A stretch of DNA of 64,000 nt. Source: ZC4RG30 sp046347045. GTDB lineage: Bacteria; Pseudomonadota; Gammaproteobacteria; Steroidobacterales; Steroidobacteraceae. Location: NCBI GenBank assembly GCA_046347045.1, contig JAXMGX010000014.1, forward strand, positions 74,406 through 138,405, read 5' to 3'. A model generated the notes under the pieces. The model ran no database searches and was not told where the DNA came from. It worked only from the letters and a program-made list of their open reading frames with translations. Positions 1 to 8,997 of the stretch are shown here, one piece after another. The stretch's first letter is position 1. Each line of letters opens with the position of its first letter. Position numbers and translations under genes: made by a program.

Positions 1-2
1 CC

Positions 3-1886
3 GTGGCGGTGGCGGCGATGTGCTTCCAGGTGGCCCATCTGCGCTGGCGGGCACCGCTGCCCGGCGCAGTGGCGCGCACGATCATTGCCCTCGCGCTGCT
101 GCTGCTCACGCTGGCCTCCTACCGGACCGTCTCGGGTCTGTCGGCCGGTGGCACGCTGCTCCTGGTCATGGGATCGGCCAAGCTGCTTGAAGTGCGATCC
201 AGGCGCGATGCCCGCGTGGTTGCCATGGTCGCGCTGGCATTGCTGCTGGCGGCCTGCCTCGACCGCCAGTCGCTGCTGCGGCTGCCGCTGTACCTGGCGG
301 CCGGATGGCTGGCCCTCGCCGCGCTCGCCGCATTGGGAAGCCAGGTGGACAGCAGCCCCCTCGCCGCGCTGCGCACCACGGGACGCGCACTGCTCATCGC
401 GCTGCCGCTGGCCGCATTGAGTTTCGTGCTGGTACCGCGGCTGCCGGGCGCGATGTGGGGCGTGCCGCCCTCGGAAAATGCCACCACCGGTCTCGGCGAC
501 GAGATGAGTCCCGGCAGCATCTCCGAACTGTCGATTTCGGAGGACGTGGCGTTTCGCGTGCGTTTCGAGGGCGCCGCTCCACCGCCTTCGCAGCGCTACT
601 GGCGCGGACCGGTGCTGCATGATTTCGACGGCTTCACCTGGCGTCGACGTTCCGGCCCAGGTGCCGTGCGCCAACCCTGGGCACCGGCCTCGCCCGCCCT
701 GCGCTATCAGGTGATGCTGGAGACCACGAACCGGAACTATCTGTTCGGCCTCGATACCATCGGCCGGATCGACGGTCGCCGCAACTTCCTCACCTTCGAC
801 GGACAGGCAGTCGCGACGCGCGAGATCACTGCGCCGATCGTCTACGAAGGCACTTCGTATCTCGAGGTGCAGAACCAGGGGCCGCTGTCCATCACCGGCC
901 GCAAGCTCGACACGCAGCCGCTGGGCGAGCGCAATCCGCGTTCGCAGGCCCTTGCCCGGCAGTTGCGCGCCGCATCCTCGGACGAGCGCGATTACGTGCG
1001 GCGTGCGCTGCGCTATTTCCAGGAAGGCGGCTTCGAGTACACGCTGACGCCACCGCGCCTGGAGCGCGACTCCATCGACGATCTGCTGTTCAGCACCCGG
1101 CTGGGATTCTGCGGCCACTTCGCCTCGGCCTATGTGACGCTGATGCGCGCAGTGGGCATCCCCGCGCGCGTGGTCACCGGCTATCTGGGCGGCACCTGGA
1201 ACCCGGTGGGTGGCTACTACGTGGTGCGACAATCCGACGCGCATGCCTGGGCCGAGGTGTGGCTTGAAGACGCCGGCTGGACGCGCATCGATCCCACGGC
1301 CGTCGTGGCACCGGAACGCCTGCGGCGTGGCGTCAACGAATTGCTGGATTCCGGCAGCTCGCTGACGGGTCGCCTGTTCATGCGCGCCGAATGGCTGCGC
1401 AGGCTGCGCGACACCTGGGACGCCGCCCACAATTTCTGGCAGGAACGCATCGTCAACTACAACCTGGCGGCGCAGCTGGCGCTGCTGGACAAGCTGGGGC
1501 TTGGAAGAATCGACTACCGCGCCATGGCACTGCTGCTGCTGGGCGCCGCATTGCTGTGGGGGCTTTGGGTGCTGCGCGGCATGTCGCAGCCGCCCCGTGC
1601 CGCGCCCGATGCACTGGCGCGGCTGTGGAGCCGCTATGCGCTGCTGCTTGAAAGCCGGGGAGTGAGCGTGGCGGGGCACGACGGGCCCCATGCCGTGGCA
1701 CTGCGCGCCATGCAGCGCTTTCCGGCGCTGGCGGGACAGATCCGCGAATTCTCCGATGGCTACATCGCGCTGCGCTTCGGCCGCGCTGCGGCCACGCCCG
1801 CACCGCAACTGCTGCGCGAGCTCGATCGCCGCCTCAGCGCACTCGCACGCGCCACAGAATCAGCCCGCCGCCCACGAACAGCATGA
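3..1886 (+). CDS. Transglutaminase-like membrane protein (TgpA/DUF3488 family), 5' end outside window
   Basis: The frame is open to the left edge, so the true start lies upstream; 627 residues are visible. The N-terminal part holds several hydrophobic membrane segments (about residues 20-150). A periplasmic transglutaminase-like domain follows, with a Cys-His-Asp triad: Cys in LGFCGHF near residue 370, His in SDAHAWAEVW near 414, Asp in RIDPTA near 430. One more membrane helix (about 510-530) and a short cytoplasmic DUF4129-like tail complete the family layout. TgpA-type proteins are inner-membrane proteins with a periplasmic transglutaminase fold; the physiological substrate is generally unknown. 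In related genomes the gene usually follows a MoxR ATPase and a DUF58 gene, which cannot be checked here. The last 53 bp overlap the 3' end of the convergent MFS gene. Confidence 0.9.
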   Translation: MAVAAMCFQVAHLRWRAPLPGAVARTIIALALLLLTLASYRTVSGLSAGGTLLLVMGSAKLLEVRSRRDARVVAMVALALLLAACLDRQSLLRLPLYLAAGWLALAALAALGSQVDSSPLAALRTTGRALLIALPLAALSFVLVPRLPGAMWGVPPSENATTGLGDEMSPGSISELSISEDVAFRVRFEGAAPPPSQRYWRGPVLHDFDGFTWRRRSGPGAVRQPWAPASPALRYQVMLETTNRNYLFGLDTIGRIDGRRNFLTFDGQAVATREITAPIVYEGTSYLEVQNQGPLSITGRKLDTQPLGERNPRSQALARQLRAASSDERDYVRRALRYFQEGGFEYTLTPPRLERDSIDDLLFSTRLGFCGHFASAYVTLMRAVGIPARVVTGYLGGTWNPVGGYYVVRQSDAHAWAEVWLEDAGWTRIDPTAVVAPERLRRGVNELLDSGSSLTGRLFMRAEWLRRLRDTWDAAHNFWQERIVNYNLAAQLALLDKLGLGRIDYRAMALLLLGAALLWGLWVLRGMSQPPRAAPDALARLWSRYALLLESRGVSVAGHDGPHAVALRAMQRFPALAGQIREFSDGYIALRFGRAAATPAPQLLRELDRRLSALARATESARRPRTA

Positions 1887-3099
1887 GCAGCGCCAGGATC
1901 GACACGCGCGTGCTGCCCGTCATCAGGGCCACGGCGCCCATCAGCGCCGGCCCCAGCACGGTGCCGAACTTGCCCACCATGTTGTAGAAGCCGAAGTACT
2001 CTGCCGATTTGCCCTCGGGCACCAGGCGCCCGTACATCGAGCGCGACAGGCTCTGCACGCCGCCCTGCACCAGGCCGAGCACCGCGGCCATCAGGTAGAA
2101 CTCCAGCGCGGTGTCGAGGAAATAGGCCCAGCCGGTCAACAGCGAATAGACGGCAAGACCCAGCAGCACCGCGGCGCGCGCGCCGATCCTGCCGCCCAGC
2201 CATCCGAAGGCGAGCGATGCGGGAAAGGCCACGAACTGCGTCAGCAGCAGCGCGCCCAGCAGGTGCGTGGAGGCGATGCCCGCGGCCAGGCCGTAGTCCA
2301 CCGCCATCTTCACCACGGTGTTCACGCCGTCGATGTACAGCCAGTAGGCCAGCAGGAACTGCAGCAGCAGTGGCTGGCGCCAGACCTTGCGTGCAGTGGC
2401 CGCCAGTTCGCCAAAGCCGGCGGCCAGCGACTCGCGCCATCCGCGCCGACCTTGCGGCGTCGACTCTGCCACGAACCACAGCAGCGGCAGCATGAATACG
2501 AACCACCACGCCGCAACGCTGACAAACGACCAGCGCACCGCATCCGCCACGCTGGCGAGCCCGAACCAGGCCGGCTTCGAGACCATCGCCACGTTGATCG
2601 CGAACAGCAGGCCACCGCCAAGGTAGCCCAATGCGTAACCCTGGGAAGAAACGCGGTCGTAGTCGGCGGGCCGCGCCACATCCAGCAGCAGTGCATCGCA
2701 GAACACCACGCCGCCGTTGAATCCCAACGTGCCCAGCGTGAACAGCAGCGCCGCAGCCAGCCATTGGCCCTGCGCCACGAAGTACAGCGCCAGCGTGCTT
2801 GCGATACCCAGCAGGCTGAACGCCGCGAGCATGCGCTTGCGATGTCCGCCGCGGTCGGCCACCGCGCCCAGGAAGGGCGCCAGCACCGCAATCGCCAGCC
2901 CTGCCACCGCATTGGCCATGCCAAGACGGAAGGTGGTGACGGAGGATTCGGCACCCGAACTCCAGAACTGGCGGAAGAAGGTGGGAAAGAAACCCGCCAT
3001 CACCGTGGTGGCAAAGGCCGAATTGGCCCAGTCGTACAACGACCAGCACAGTGCGGGGCGCGCGGCGAGCCAGGAAGCCGGGCCGCCGCGGGCCTTCAC
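1834..3099 (-). CDS. MFS transporter, UMF1 (Atg22-like) family
   Basis: 421 residues with about 12 hydrophobic segments, typical of the major facilitator superfamily. The opening LCWSLYDWANSAFATTV is characteristic of UMF1/Atg22-type permeases (W-S-L-Y-D-W-A-N-S-x-F). Family members sit in the inner membrane; substrates of bacterial ones are unknown, although amino-acid export is known for yeast Atg22. The start is GTG at 3099, sharing 4 bp (GTGA) with the prfC stop, so it is probably translationally coupled as the last gene of the pssA-udg-rimI-prfC run. Its 3' end runs 53 bp into the transglutaminase gene on the opposite strand. Confidence 0.88.
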   Translation of the reverse strand: MKARGGPASWLAARPALCWSLYDWANSAFATTVMAGFFPTFFRQFWSSGAESSVTTFRLGMANAVAGLAIAVLAPFLGAVADRGGHRKRMLAAFSLLGIASTLALYFVAQGQWLAAALLFTLGTLGFNGGVVFCDALLLDVARPADYDRVSSQGYALGYLGGGLLFAINVAMVSKPAWFGLASVADAVRWSFVSVAAWWFVFMLPLLWFVAESTPQGRRGWRESLAAGFGELAATARKVWRQPLLLQFLLAYWLYIDGVNTVVKMAVDYGLAAGIASTHLLGALLLTQFVAFPASLAFGWLGGRIGARAAVLLGLAVYSLLTGWAYFLDTALEFYLMAAVLGLVQGGVQSLSRSMYGRLVPEGKSAEYFGFYNMVGKFGTVLGPALMGAVALMTGSTRVSILALLMLFVGGGLILWRVRVR

Positions 3100-4679
3100 G
3101 TCTGGCTCTCGCGGGTTTCGCTGAAGCGCAGATCCGGCCAGCGCTCCAGCGTCAGCGCCAGGTTCACGCGCGAGGGCGCGAGGTACACCAGCGCGCCGGA
3201 GTGATCCACCGACAGATTGTCGTAGGCCTTGGTGCGGAACTCATCGAGCTTGCGGTCATCGCCGGTGACCCAGCGCGCGGTCTGCACCGTGATGCCTTCG
3301 AAGGCGCACTGCACGCCGTATTCGTCCTGCAGCCGGAAGGCCACCACCTCGAACTGCAGCTGCCCCACGGCGCCCAGGATCAGGTCGTTGTTGCGCAGCG
3401 GACGGAACAGCTGCGTGGCGCCCTCCTCGCAGAGCTGGTCCAGCCCCTTCTGCAGTGCCTTCATCTTCAGCGGATCCTTCAGCACGGCGCGGCGGAACAG
3501 CTCCGGCGCGAAATTCGGGATGCCGGTGAAGGCGAGCTTCTCGCCCTCGGTGAAGGTGTCACCGATGTTGATGGTGCCGTGGTTGTGCAGGCCGATGATG
3601 TCGCCCGCAAGGGCCTCTTCCACCGCGGAGCGGTCGCCGGCCATGAAGGTCAGCGCGTCGGCGATGCGGATTTCCTTGTCGAGCCGTGGATGATAGAAGC
3701 GCATGCCCGGCGCATAGCGGCCCGAGCAGACGCGCATGAAGGCGATGCGGTCGCGGTGCGCCGGATCCATGTTGGCCTGGATCTTGAAAACGAAGCCGGT
3801 GAGCTTCGGCTCGTCCGGCTGCACGGTACGCTCGCGCGTCGCGCGCGGCTGCGGACCGGGCGCATAGCGCGTGAAGCTGCGCAGCAGTTCCTCCACGCCG
3901 AAGTTGCTGATGGCCGAGCCGAAGAACACTGGCGTCTGGCGGCCGGCGAGGTATTCCTCCACGTCGAATTCGGTGGCCGCGCCGCGCACCAGTTCCACCT
4001 CGTCGCGAAAGGCCTGCGCCCGGTCGCCGAGGAACTCGCTGGCCTCGGCGCTCATCAGGCCCTGGATGACGCGGTTCTCGCCGCGCGTGCCGCGCCCGGC
4101 GGCCTCGTACACGTAGATGCGGTCTTCAACCAGGTGGTAGGTGCCCATCAGGTCGTGGCCCATGCCGATGGGCCAGATCACCGGCGCCACCGCGAGCTTC
4201 AGCACCTTCTCGATCTCGTCCAGCAGGTCGAGCGGCGCCCGGCCCTCGCGGTCGAGCTTGTTGATGAAGGTCATGATGGGCGTGGCGCGCAGCCGGCACA
4301 CTTCCATCAGCTTGATGGTGCGCTCCTCCACGCCCTTGGCGCAGTCGATCACCATCAGCGCCGAATCCACCGCGGTGAGCGTGCGGTAGGTGTCCTCGGA
4401 GAAATCCTCGTGGCCGGGAGTATCCAGCAGGTTGACGATGCAGCCGTTGAACGGGAACTGCATCACCGACGAGGTGACCGAGATGCCGCGCTGCTGCTCC
4501 AGCCGCATCCAGTCGGAAGTGGCGTGGCGCGCGGCCTTGCGGCCCTTCACCGTGCCAGCGAGCTGGATGGCGCCGCCGAACAGCAGCAGCTTCTCGGTGA
4601 GCGTGGTCTTGCCCGCGTCGGGATGGGAGATGATGGCGAAGGTGCGCCGCGGCTGCGGCGCACCGGTGGAAGTATTCAT
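3096..4679 (-). CDS. prfC: Peptide chain release factor 3 (RF3)
   Basis: 527 residues, close to the 529 of E. coli RF3. This translational GTPase recycles RF1/RF2 from the ribosome after termination. The G1 loop SHPDAGKTTLTEKLL lies near residue 20; G3 (DTPGHEDFSEDTYR) and G4 (NKLD) follow, then the RF3-specific C-terminal domains. I chose the ATG at 4679 because it gives the family's usual N-terminus just before the G domain and forms an ATGA overlap with the rimI stop. A longer in-frame reading to about 4925 only covers rimI antisense-frame sequence. The 3' end overlaps the GTG of the MFS gene. Confidence 0.97.
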   Translation of the reverse strand: MNTSTGAPQPRRTFAIISHPDAGKTTLTEKLLLFGGAIQLAGTVKGRKAARHATSDWMRLEQQRGISVTSSVMQFPFNGCIVNLLDTPGHEDFSEDTYRTLTAVDSALMVIDCAKGVEERTIKLMEVCRLRATPIMTFINKLDREGRAPLDLLDEIEKVLKLAVAPVIWPIGMGHDLMGTYHLVEDRIYVYEAAGRGTRGENRVIQGLMSAEASEFLGDRAQAFRDEVELVRGAATEFDVEEYLAGRQTPVFFGSAISNFGVEELLRSFTRYAPGPQPRATRERTVQPDEPKLTGFVFKIQANMDPAHRDRIAFMRVCSGRYAPGMRFYHPRLDKEIRIADALTFMAGDRSAVEEALAGDIIGLHNHGTINIGDTFTEGEKLAFTGIPNFAPELFRRAVLKDPLKMKALQKGLDQLCEEGATQLFRPLRNNDLILGAVGQLQFEVVAFRLQDEYGVQCAFEGITVQTARWVTGDDRKLDEFRTKAYDNLSVDHSGALVYLAPSRVNLALTLERWPDLRFSETRESQT

Positions 4680-5146
4680 GCGCGGCCCTTGCCCAGTGAT
4701 CGGCGCAGCACGACCGCATCCTCGCGGCCGCCCTCCGCCTGGTAGTAGCCGCGCCGCATGCCGATCTGCGTGAAGCCCAGCGATTGATACAGACGGATGG
4801 CGGTCGTGTTCGACGGCCGCACCTCGAGGAACACGTCGACCACGCCCAGCGAGCGGGCGAATTCCAGCAGGTGCCACATCAGCTGCGAGCCGATGCCGCG
4901 CGTGCGATAGGCCTCGGCCACGCACAGGTTCAGCACATGCGCCTCGCCGGCCCCCGTGCTCATGATGCCGTAGCCGATGACGATGGAATCCAGCTCCGCG
5001 ACGCAGCAGTAGTAGCCCGCGCGCAGGCAGTCGCGGAAGATGGCATCGCTCCAGGGGAACGCGTACGAGCTGCGCTCGAGCTGCGCCACGCTCGCGACAT
5101 CGTCGAAGCCCATGTCGCGGATGAGTATCTCGGGGGGAGCGTTCAC
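4676..5146 (-). CDS. rimI: Ribosomal protein bS18-alanine N-acetyltransferase
   Basis: 156-residue GNAT-fold acetyltransferase. The acetyl-CoA loop V-A-x-x-Y-R-T-R-G-I-G-S-Q-L and the downstream EVRPSNTTAIRLYQSLGF segment are the hallmarks of RimI, which acetylates the N-terminal alanine of ribosomal protein S18. The start is GTG at 5146, overlapping the glycosylase TGA (GTGA), and the stop overlaps the prfC ATG (ATGA). RimI commonly sits in such gammaproteobacterial housekeeping runs. The RimI subfamily is favoured over a generic GNAT by the NTTAIRLYQSLGF motif and the context next to prfC. Confidence 0.93.
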   Translation of the reverse strand: MNAPPEILIRDMGFDDVASVAQLERSSYAFPWSDAIFRDCLRAGYYCCVAELDSIVIGYGIMSTGAGEAHVLNLCVAEAYRTRGIGSQLMWHLLEFARSLGVVDVFLEVRPSNTTAIRLYQSLGFTQIGMRRGYYQAEGGREDAVVLRRSLGKGRA

Positions 5147-5850
5147 GCCTGGGTGCCGGCCGCCACGCGCCGCGCGAATTTGAGGTCCTCCCACGCCTTG
5201 CGCTTTTCGGTGGGAGAGCGCAGCAGGTAGGCCGGATGGTAGGTCACGACCAGCGGGATGCGCGCGCCGCCGAAGGCATGCACCTGCCCGCGCAGCTTGC
5301 CGATCGGCGTGTCGGTGGCCAGCAGGTTCTGCGCCGAGATGCGCCCCACGGCCAGCATGATCCTGGGTTTCAACAGAGCAATCTGCCGTTCGAGATAGGG
5401 CAGACACTGCGCCACTTCGCCGGGCGCCGGGTCGCGGTTGTTCGGCGGGCGGCACTTGAGCACGTTCGCGATGAACACCTGCTCGCGCGCAAGGCCGATG
5501 CCGCGCAGCATGGAATTGAGCAGGCCGCCCGCGCGGCCGACGAATGGTTCGCCCTGCTTGTCTTCTTCGGCGCCGGGCGCCTCGCCCACCACCAGCCAGC
5601 GGGCATTGCGGTCGCCCACGCCGAACACCGTGCGCGTGCGCGTTTCGCACAGCCCGCATTTGCGGCAGGCGGCGACCTCGGCGGCGATGTCTTCCCAGCG
5701 CTCGCCCGCGGCTGCGGGCGCCTGGGCGGTTGCCGCTGTGATCCCGGCGCCCGCATCGGCACGCGCCGCGTTCACGGCTTCGGCCAGCGGCCGGCGCTGC
5801 TGCCAGTCGTCGATGCCCAGTGCCGAGAGGTACTCAACGCGCCCGACCAT
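5143..5850 (-). CDS. Uracil-DNA glycosylase, family 4-like with [4Fe-4S] cluster
   Basis: 235 residues. The active-site signature GEAPGAEEDKQGEPFVGRAG is that of family 4/5 uracil-DNA glycosylases, which remove uracil from DNA in base excision repair. Cysteines in CRKCGLC, then in LKC and QC about 15 residues apart, match the [4Fe-4S] ligands of family 4. The C-terminal VTYHPAYLLRSP carries the catalytic-loop histidine. The first 60 or so residues are a variable extension common in proteobacterial members, where the gene often pairs with rimI. ATG at 5850 overlaps the pssA stop by one base (TGATG); the gene ends in a GTGA overlap with rimI. Confidence 0.93.
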   Translation of the reverse strand: MVGRVEYLSALGIDDWQQRRPLAEAVNAARADAGAGITAATAQAPAAAGERWEDIAAEVAACRKCGLCETRTRTVFGVGDRNARWLVVGEAPGAEEDKQGEPFVGRAGGLLNSMLRGIGLAREQVFIANVLKCRPPNNRDPAPGEVAQCLPYLERQIALLKPRIMLAVGRISAQNLLATDTPIGKLRGQVHAFGGARIPLVVTYHPAYLLRSPTEKRKAWEDLKFARRVAAGTQA

Positions 5851-6629
5851 CAGGGCGCATCCGTTTCCCGCGGCTCGCGTCGGTGCCCCCTGCGCAGTCG
5901 CTTGAGCAGCCAGAACAGCGGACCCGACAGCGCGTAGGTGCCGAAGATGACCAGCAGCGCCGTGGGCGGATACAGCGCGATCAGGATGAATCCCACCGGC
6001 ACAAGCAGGAAGGTGGCGAAGCGCACCGGACCTTCGGCATTCAACTGCTTGAAGCTGTTGTAGCCGAAGCTGCTGACCATCAGGAAGCCGGCCGTGGCCG
6101 TGACCAGTGCCGCCACGATGAGTCCGGCAAGGCCTGGTTCGCGCCATTCGCTGGAGGACCAGATGAAGGCCGAGACGATGGCCGCCGCCGAGGGACTGGG
6201 CAGGCCCTCGAAGAAGCGCTTGTCGGCCGAGGTGCGCGTGTTGAATCGCGCCAGCCGCAATGCCGCGCAGGCAGCGTAGAAGAATGCCGCCAGCCAGCCC
6301 ACGCGGCCCCACACCTGGCCGTACTCGAACAGCCGCACCACGCCCCACTGGTAGGCCACGATGGCCGGCGCCACGCCGAAGGACACCATGTCGGCGAGGC
6401 TGTCGTATTCCTTGCCGAAGGCGCTTTCGGTACGCGTGAGCCGCGCCACGCGGCCATCGAGCGTGTCGAACAGCATGGCGGCGAATACCGCGAAACCGGC
6501 GCGCTCGTAGTTGCCGTCGATGGCGGCGACGATGGCGTAGAAACCCGAGAACAGGCAGCCCGTGGTGAACAGGTTGGGCAGCAGGTAGATCGCGCGGCTG
6601 CGCGGGCGTTCGGGGGTGGGGGCGTCCAT
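5850..6629 (-). CDS. pssA: CDP-diacylglycerol-serine O-phosphatidyltransferase
   Basis: 259-residue polytopic membrane enzyme that makes phosphatidylserine, the precursor of phosphatidylethanolamine. The CDP-alcohol phosphotransferase motif is complete: DGRVARLTRTESAFGKEYDSLAD (D-G-x2-A-R-x8-G-x3-D-x3-D) near residues 58-80. The opening IYLLPNLFTTGCLFSGF is typical of the Bacillus-type PssA found in many proteobacteria rather than the E. coli peripheral enzyme. It is the first gene of the minus-strand run that continues with the glycosylase, and is divergent from proS across 60 bp. Confidence 0.95.
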   Translation of the reverse strand: MDAPTPERPRSRAIYLLPNLFTTGCLFSGFYAIVAAIDGNYERAGFAVFAAMLFDTLDGRVARLTRTESAFGKEYDSLADMVSFGVAPAIVAYQWGVVRLFEYGQVWGRVGWLAAFFYAACAALRLARFNTRTSADKRFFEGLPSPSAAAIVSAFIWSSSEWREPGLAGLIVAALVTATAGFLMVSSFGYNSFKQLNAEGPVRFATFLLVPVGFILIALYPPTALLVIFGTYALSGPLFWLLKRLRRGHRREPRETDAP

Positions 6630-6689
6630 GGATTGCCTGCATCATATAGACTGACGGGCCAGCCTGCGACCCATGCCGACAAGGATTTC

Positions 6690-8396
6690 ATGCGCCTTTC
6701 CCGCTACCCCATCAACACCTCGAAAGAGACACCCGCGGACGCCGAGGTCATCAGCCACAAGCTGATGCTGCGCGCCGGCCTGATCCGGCGGCTGGCCGCC
6801 GGCATCTACACCTTCCTGCCCTTCGGGCTGCGCGCCGTGCGCAAGGTCGAGAAGATCATCCGCGAGGAAATGGATCGCGCCGGTGCGCTGGAACTGCTGA
6901 TGCCCGCGGTGCAGCCGGCCGAGCTGTGGCAGGAGTCCGGCCGCTGGGACCAATACGGCCCCGAACTGCTGCGCCTGAAGGACCGCCACGAGCGCGATTT
7001 CGTCATCGGCCCCACGCACGAGGAAGTGATCACCGACGTGGCGCGGCGCGAGCTCAAGAGCTATCGCCAGCTGCCGGCGAACTTCTACCAGATCCAGATG
7101 AAATTCCGCGACGAGATCCGGCCGCGCTTCGGCGTGATGCGCGGGCGCGAGTTCCTGATGAAGGACGCGTACTCGTTCCATGCCGACCAGGAATCCCTGG
7201 CCGAGGGCTATGCAGCGATGAAGGCCGCCTACACGCGCATGTTCGAGCGCATGGGGCTCACCTTCCGCTCGGTGCGGGCCGACACCGGCTCCATCGGCGG
7301 CAGCGCGTCGGAGGAGTTCCAGGTGCTGGCCGATTCAGGCGAAGACGCCATCGCCGTGTCGGACGCGGACGACTACGCCGCCAACCTGGAACTGGCGCCC
7401 TCGCCGCCCTACGACGGCCGGCGCGCCGCGGCCACACAGCCGATGACGCAGGTGTCCACGCCCGGCACGAAGACCATCGCCGATGTCAGTGCAATGCTGG
7501 GCGTCGACGCCACGCGCTGCGTGAAGACACTGATCGTCGAAGGCAGCGATGGCGGCGTGGTGGCGTTGATACTTCGTGGCGATCACGAAATGAATGCCGT
7601 GAAGGCGCAGAAGGTGGCAGGCGTCGCGAGCCCGCTGCGCATGGCCACCGCGCCGCGCGTGCTGGCCGCCACCGGCACCGAGACGGGTTTCCTGGGGCCC
7701 GTGGGCCTCAAGTGCCGCATCGTGGTCGACCATGCCGCCGCTGCGCTGGCGGATTTCATCTGCGGCGCCAACGCGAAGGATGCGCACCTCACCGGCGTGA
7801 ACTGGGGCCGCGACCTGCCGGAGCCCGAAATCGCGGACCTGCGCAATGTGGTGGCCGGCGACCCCAGCCCCTCGGGCAAGGGCACGCTGTCCATCCGCCG
7901 CGGCATCGAGGTGGGCCATATCTTCCAGCTCGGCCGCAAGTACAGCGAGGCCATGCAGGCCTCGGTGCTCGACCCCGCCGGCAAGCCCCTGACACCCCTG
8001 ATGGGCTGCTACGGCATTGGTGTGACGCGCGTCGTGGCGGCGGCCATTGAACAAAATCATGATGACAAGGGCATCATCTGGCCCGAACCCATCGCGCCCT
8101 ACACCGTGCTCATCGTCACCCTCAACCACGACCGCTCCGAAGCCGTGCGCAACGCGGCCGATGCGCTGTATTCGCAGCTCAACGCGGCCGGCATCGACAC
8201 CCTGTACGACGACCGCGACGCGCGGCCCGGCGTGAAGTTCGCGGACGCGGAGCTCTTGGGCATTCCGCACTGCGTGATCATCGGCGACCGTGGCCTGGCC
8301 GCGGGCGCACTCGAATACCGCAACCGGCGCACCGGCGAAACCGGTGAGCTTCCCGTCAATGGCACCGTCGCAGCGATTCGCGCACGCCTGGCGTAG
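6690..8396 (+). CDS. proS: Prolyl-tRNA synthetase
   Basis: 568 residues (E. coli ProS has 572), a class II aminoacyl-tRNA synthetase charging tRNA-Pro. Visible are motif 2 (FRDEIRPRFGVMRGREFLMKD), the inserted editing domain (about residues 220-400) and motif 3 (GCYGIGVTRVVAAAIEQ), followed by the anticodon-binding domain. This is the bacterial type carrying the Ala-tRNA-Pro editing insertion. ATG at 6690 is preceded by AAGGA with good spacing and yields the usual MRLSRY...TSKETPADAEVISH start; a longer upstream reading is not supported. A TATAGA element at 6645-6650 could be its -10. Confidence 0.98.
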   Translation: MRLSRYPINTSKETPADAEVISHKLMLRAGLIRRLAAGIYTFLPFGLRAVRKVEKIIREEMDRAGALELLMPAVQPAELWQESGRWDQYGPELLRLKDRHERDFVIGPTHEEVITDVARRELKSYRQLPANFYQIQMKFRDEIRPRFGVMRGREFLMKDAYSFHADQESLAEGYAAMKAAYTRMFERMGLTFRSVRADTGSIGGSASEEFQVLADSGEDAIAVSDADDYAANLELAPSPPYDGRRAAATQPMTQVSTPGTKTIADVSAMLGVDATRCVKTLIVEGSDGGVVALILRGDHEMNAVKAQKVAGVASPLRMATAPRVLAATGTETGFLGPVGLKCRIVVDHAAAALADFICGANAKDAHLTGVNWGRDLPEPEIADLRNVVAGDPSPSGKGTLSIRRGIEVGHIFQLGRKYSEAMQASVLDPAGKPLTPLMGCYGIGVTRVVAAAIEQNHDDKGIIWPEPIAPYTVLIVTLNHDRSEAVRNAADALYSQLNAAGIDTLYDDRDARPGVKFADAELLGIPHCVIIGDRGLAAGALEYRNRRTGETGELPVNGTVAAIRARLA

Positions 8397-8997
8397 CGCC
8401 TTCGCGCTGCTCGCCACCTGGCTGGCGCTGGCCGGCCAGGCCGTGGCCGACGCGCAGCGCGATCCGGAACTGCGCGGCATCGTGACCCAGGCCATCGCCA
8501 CGGCCGAGTGCTTTCCCGACAAATTCGATTCGGCCGTCTGGTTCACGATGATGGAACCGAAGCTGCGCCGCACGGTGCGCGACACCGCCGAGCGCATGCA
8601 GATCCTGAAGACCGCCTTCTGCGAGGCGCACCGCCCCGGCATGCAGCGGCTGCCGCCCGGCCTCGTGATGGCGGTGATGGACATCGAGAGCCGCTTCGAC
8701 CGGTGGGCGGTTTCCTCCGCCGGCGCGGTGGGCCTGATGCAGGTGATGCCCTTCTGGCCCGAACAACTCGGCATGAAGCGCCATCAGCTCACGCAGATCG
8801 AGGCCAACATGCGCATGGGCTGCGCCATCCTGCGTTTCTACCTGCAGCGCGAGAAGAACGACGTGCGTCGCGCGCTGGCACGCTACAACGGCAGCGTGGG
8901 CCGGCGCGAATACCCCGACCTGGTGGTGAACCGCTGGACGCGCAACTGGAATGGCGCCGACGATCTGGGCGCCCCGAAGGTGAGCGCCACGCGATGA
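8359..8997 (+). CDS. Exported lytic transglycosylase (SLT family)
   Basis: 212 residues. A signal peptide (hydrophobic ALLATWLALAGQAVADA, cleavage near residue 30) precedes a goose-lysozyme-like SLT domain. The catalytic Glu lies in MDIESRFDRWAVSSAGAVG, followed by GLMQVMP and the C-terminal ARYNGS motif, all diagnostic of soluble lytic transglycosylases that cut peptidoglycan with 1,6-anhydro product formation. The start at 8359 lies 38 bp inside proS and gives a well-formed signal peptide. The gene ends with an ATGA overlap into wrbA. It lacks other recognisable domains and is a short single-domain member. Confidence 0.9.
   Translation: MAPSQRFAHAWRSAFALLATWLALAGQAVADAQRDPELRGIVTQAIATAECFPDKFDSAVWFTMMEPKLRRTVRDTAERMQILKTAFCEAHRPGMQRLPPGLVMAVMDIESRFDRWAVSSAGAVGLMQVMPFWPEQLGMKRHQLTQIEANMRMGCAILRFYLQREKNDVRRALARYNGSVGRREYPDLVVNRWTRNWNGADDLGAPKVSATR

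Noticed and set aside
3051..4745. 564-codon plus-strand open reading opposite prfC
   Set aside because: Shadow of the prfC coding frame. The conserved GTPase is on the minus strand and the plus reading shows no domain or plausible ribosome-binding site.
5820..6689. Long N-terminal extension of proS upstream of 6690
   Set aside because: The family start MRLSRY with AAGGA before it lies at 6690; the extension is antisense to pssA.
7335..8774. 479-codon minus-strand open reading across proS and the transglycosylase
   Set aside because: It crosses two convincing plus-strand genes and has no motif of its own.
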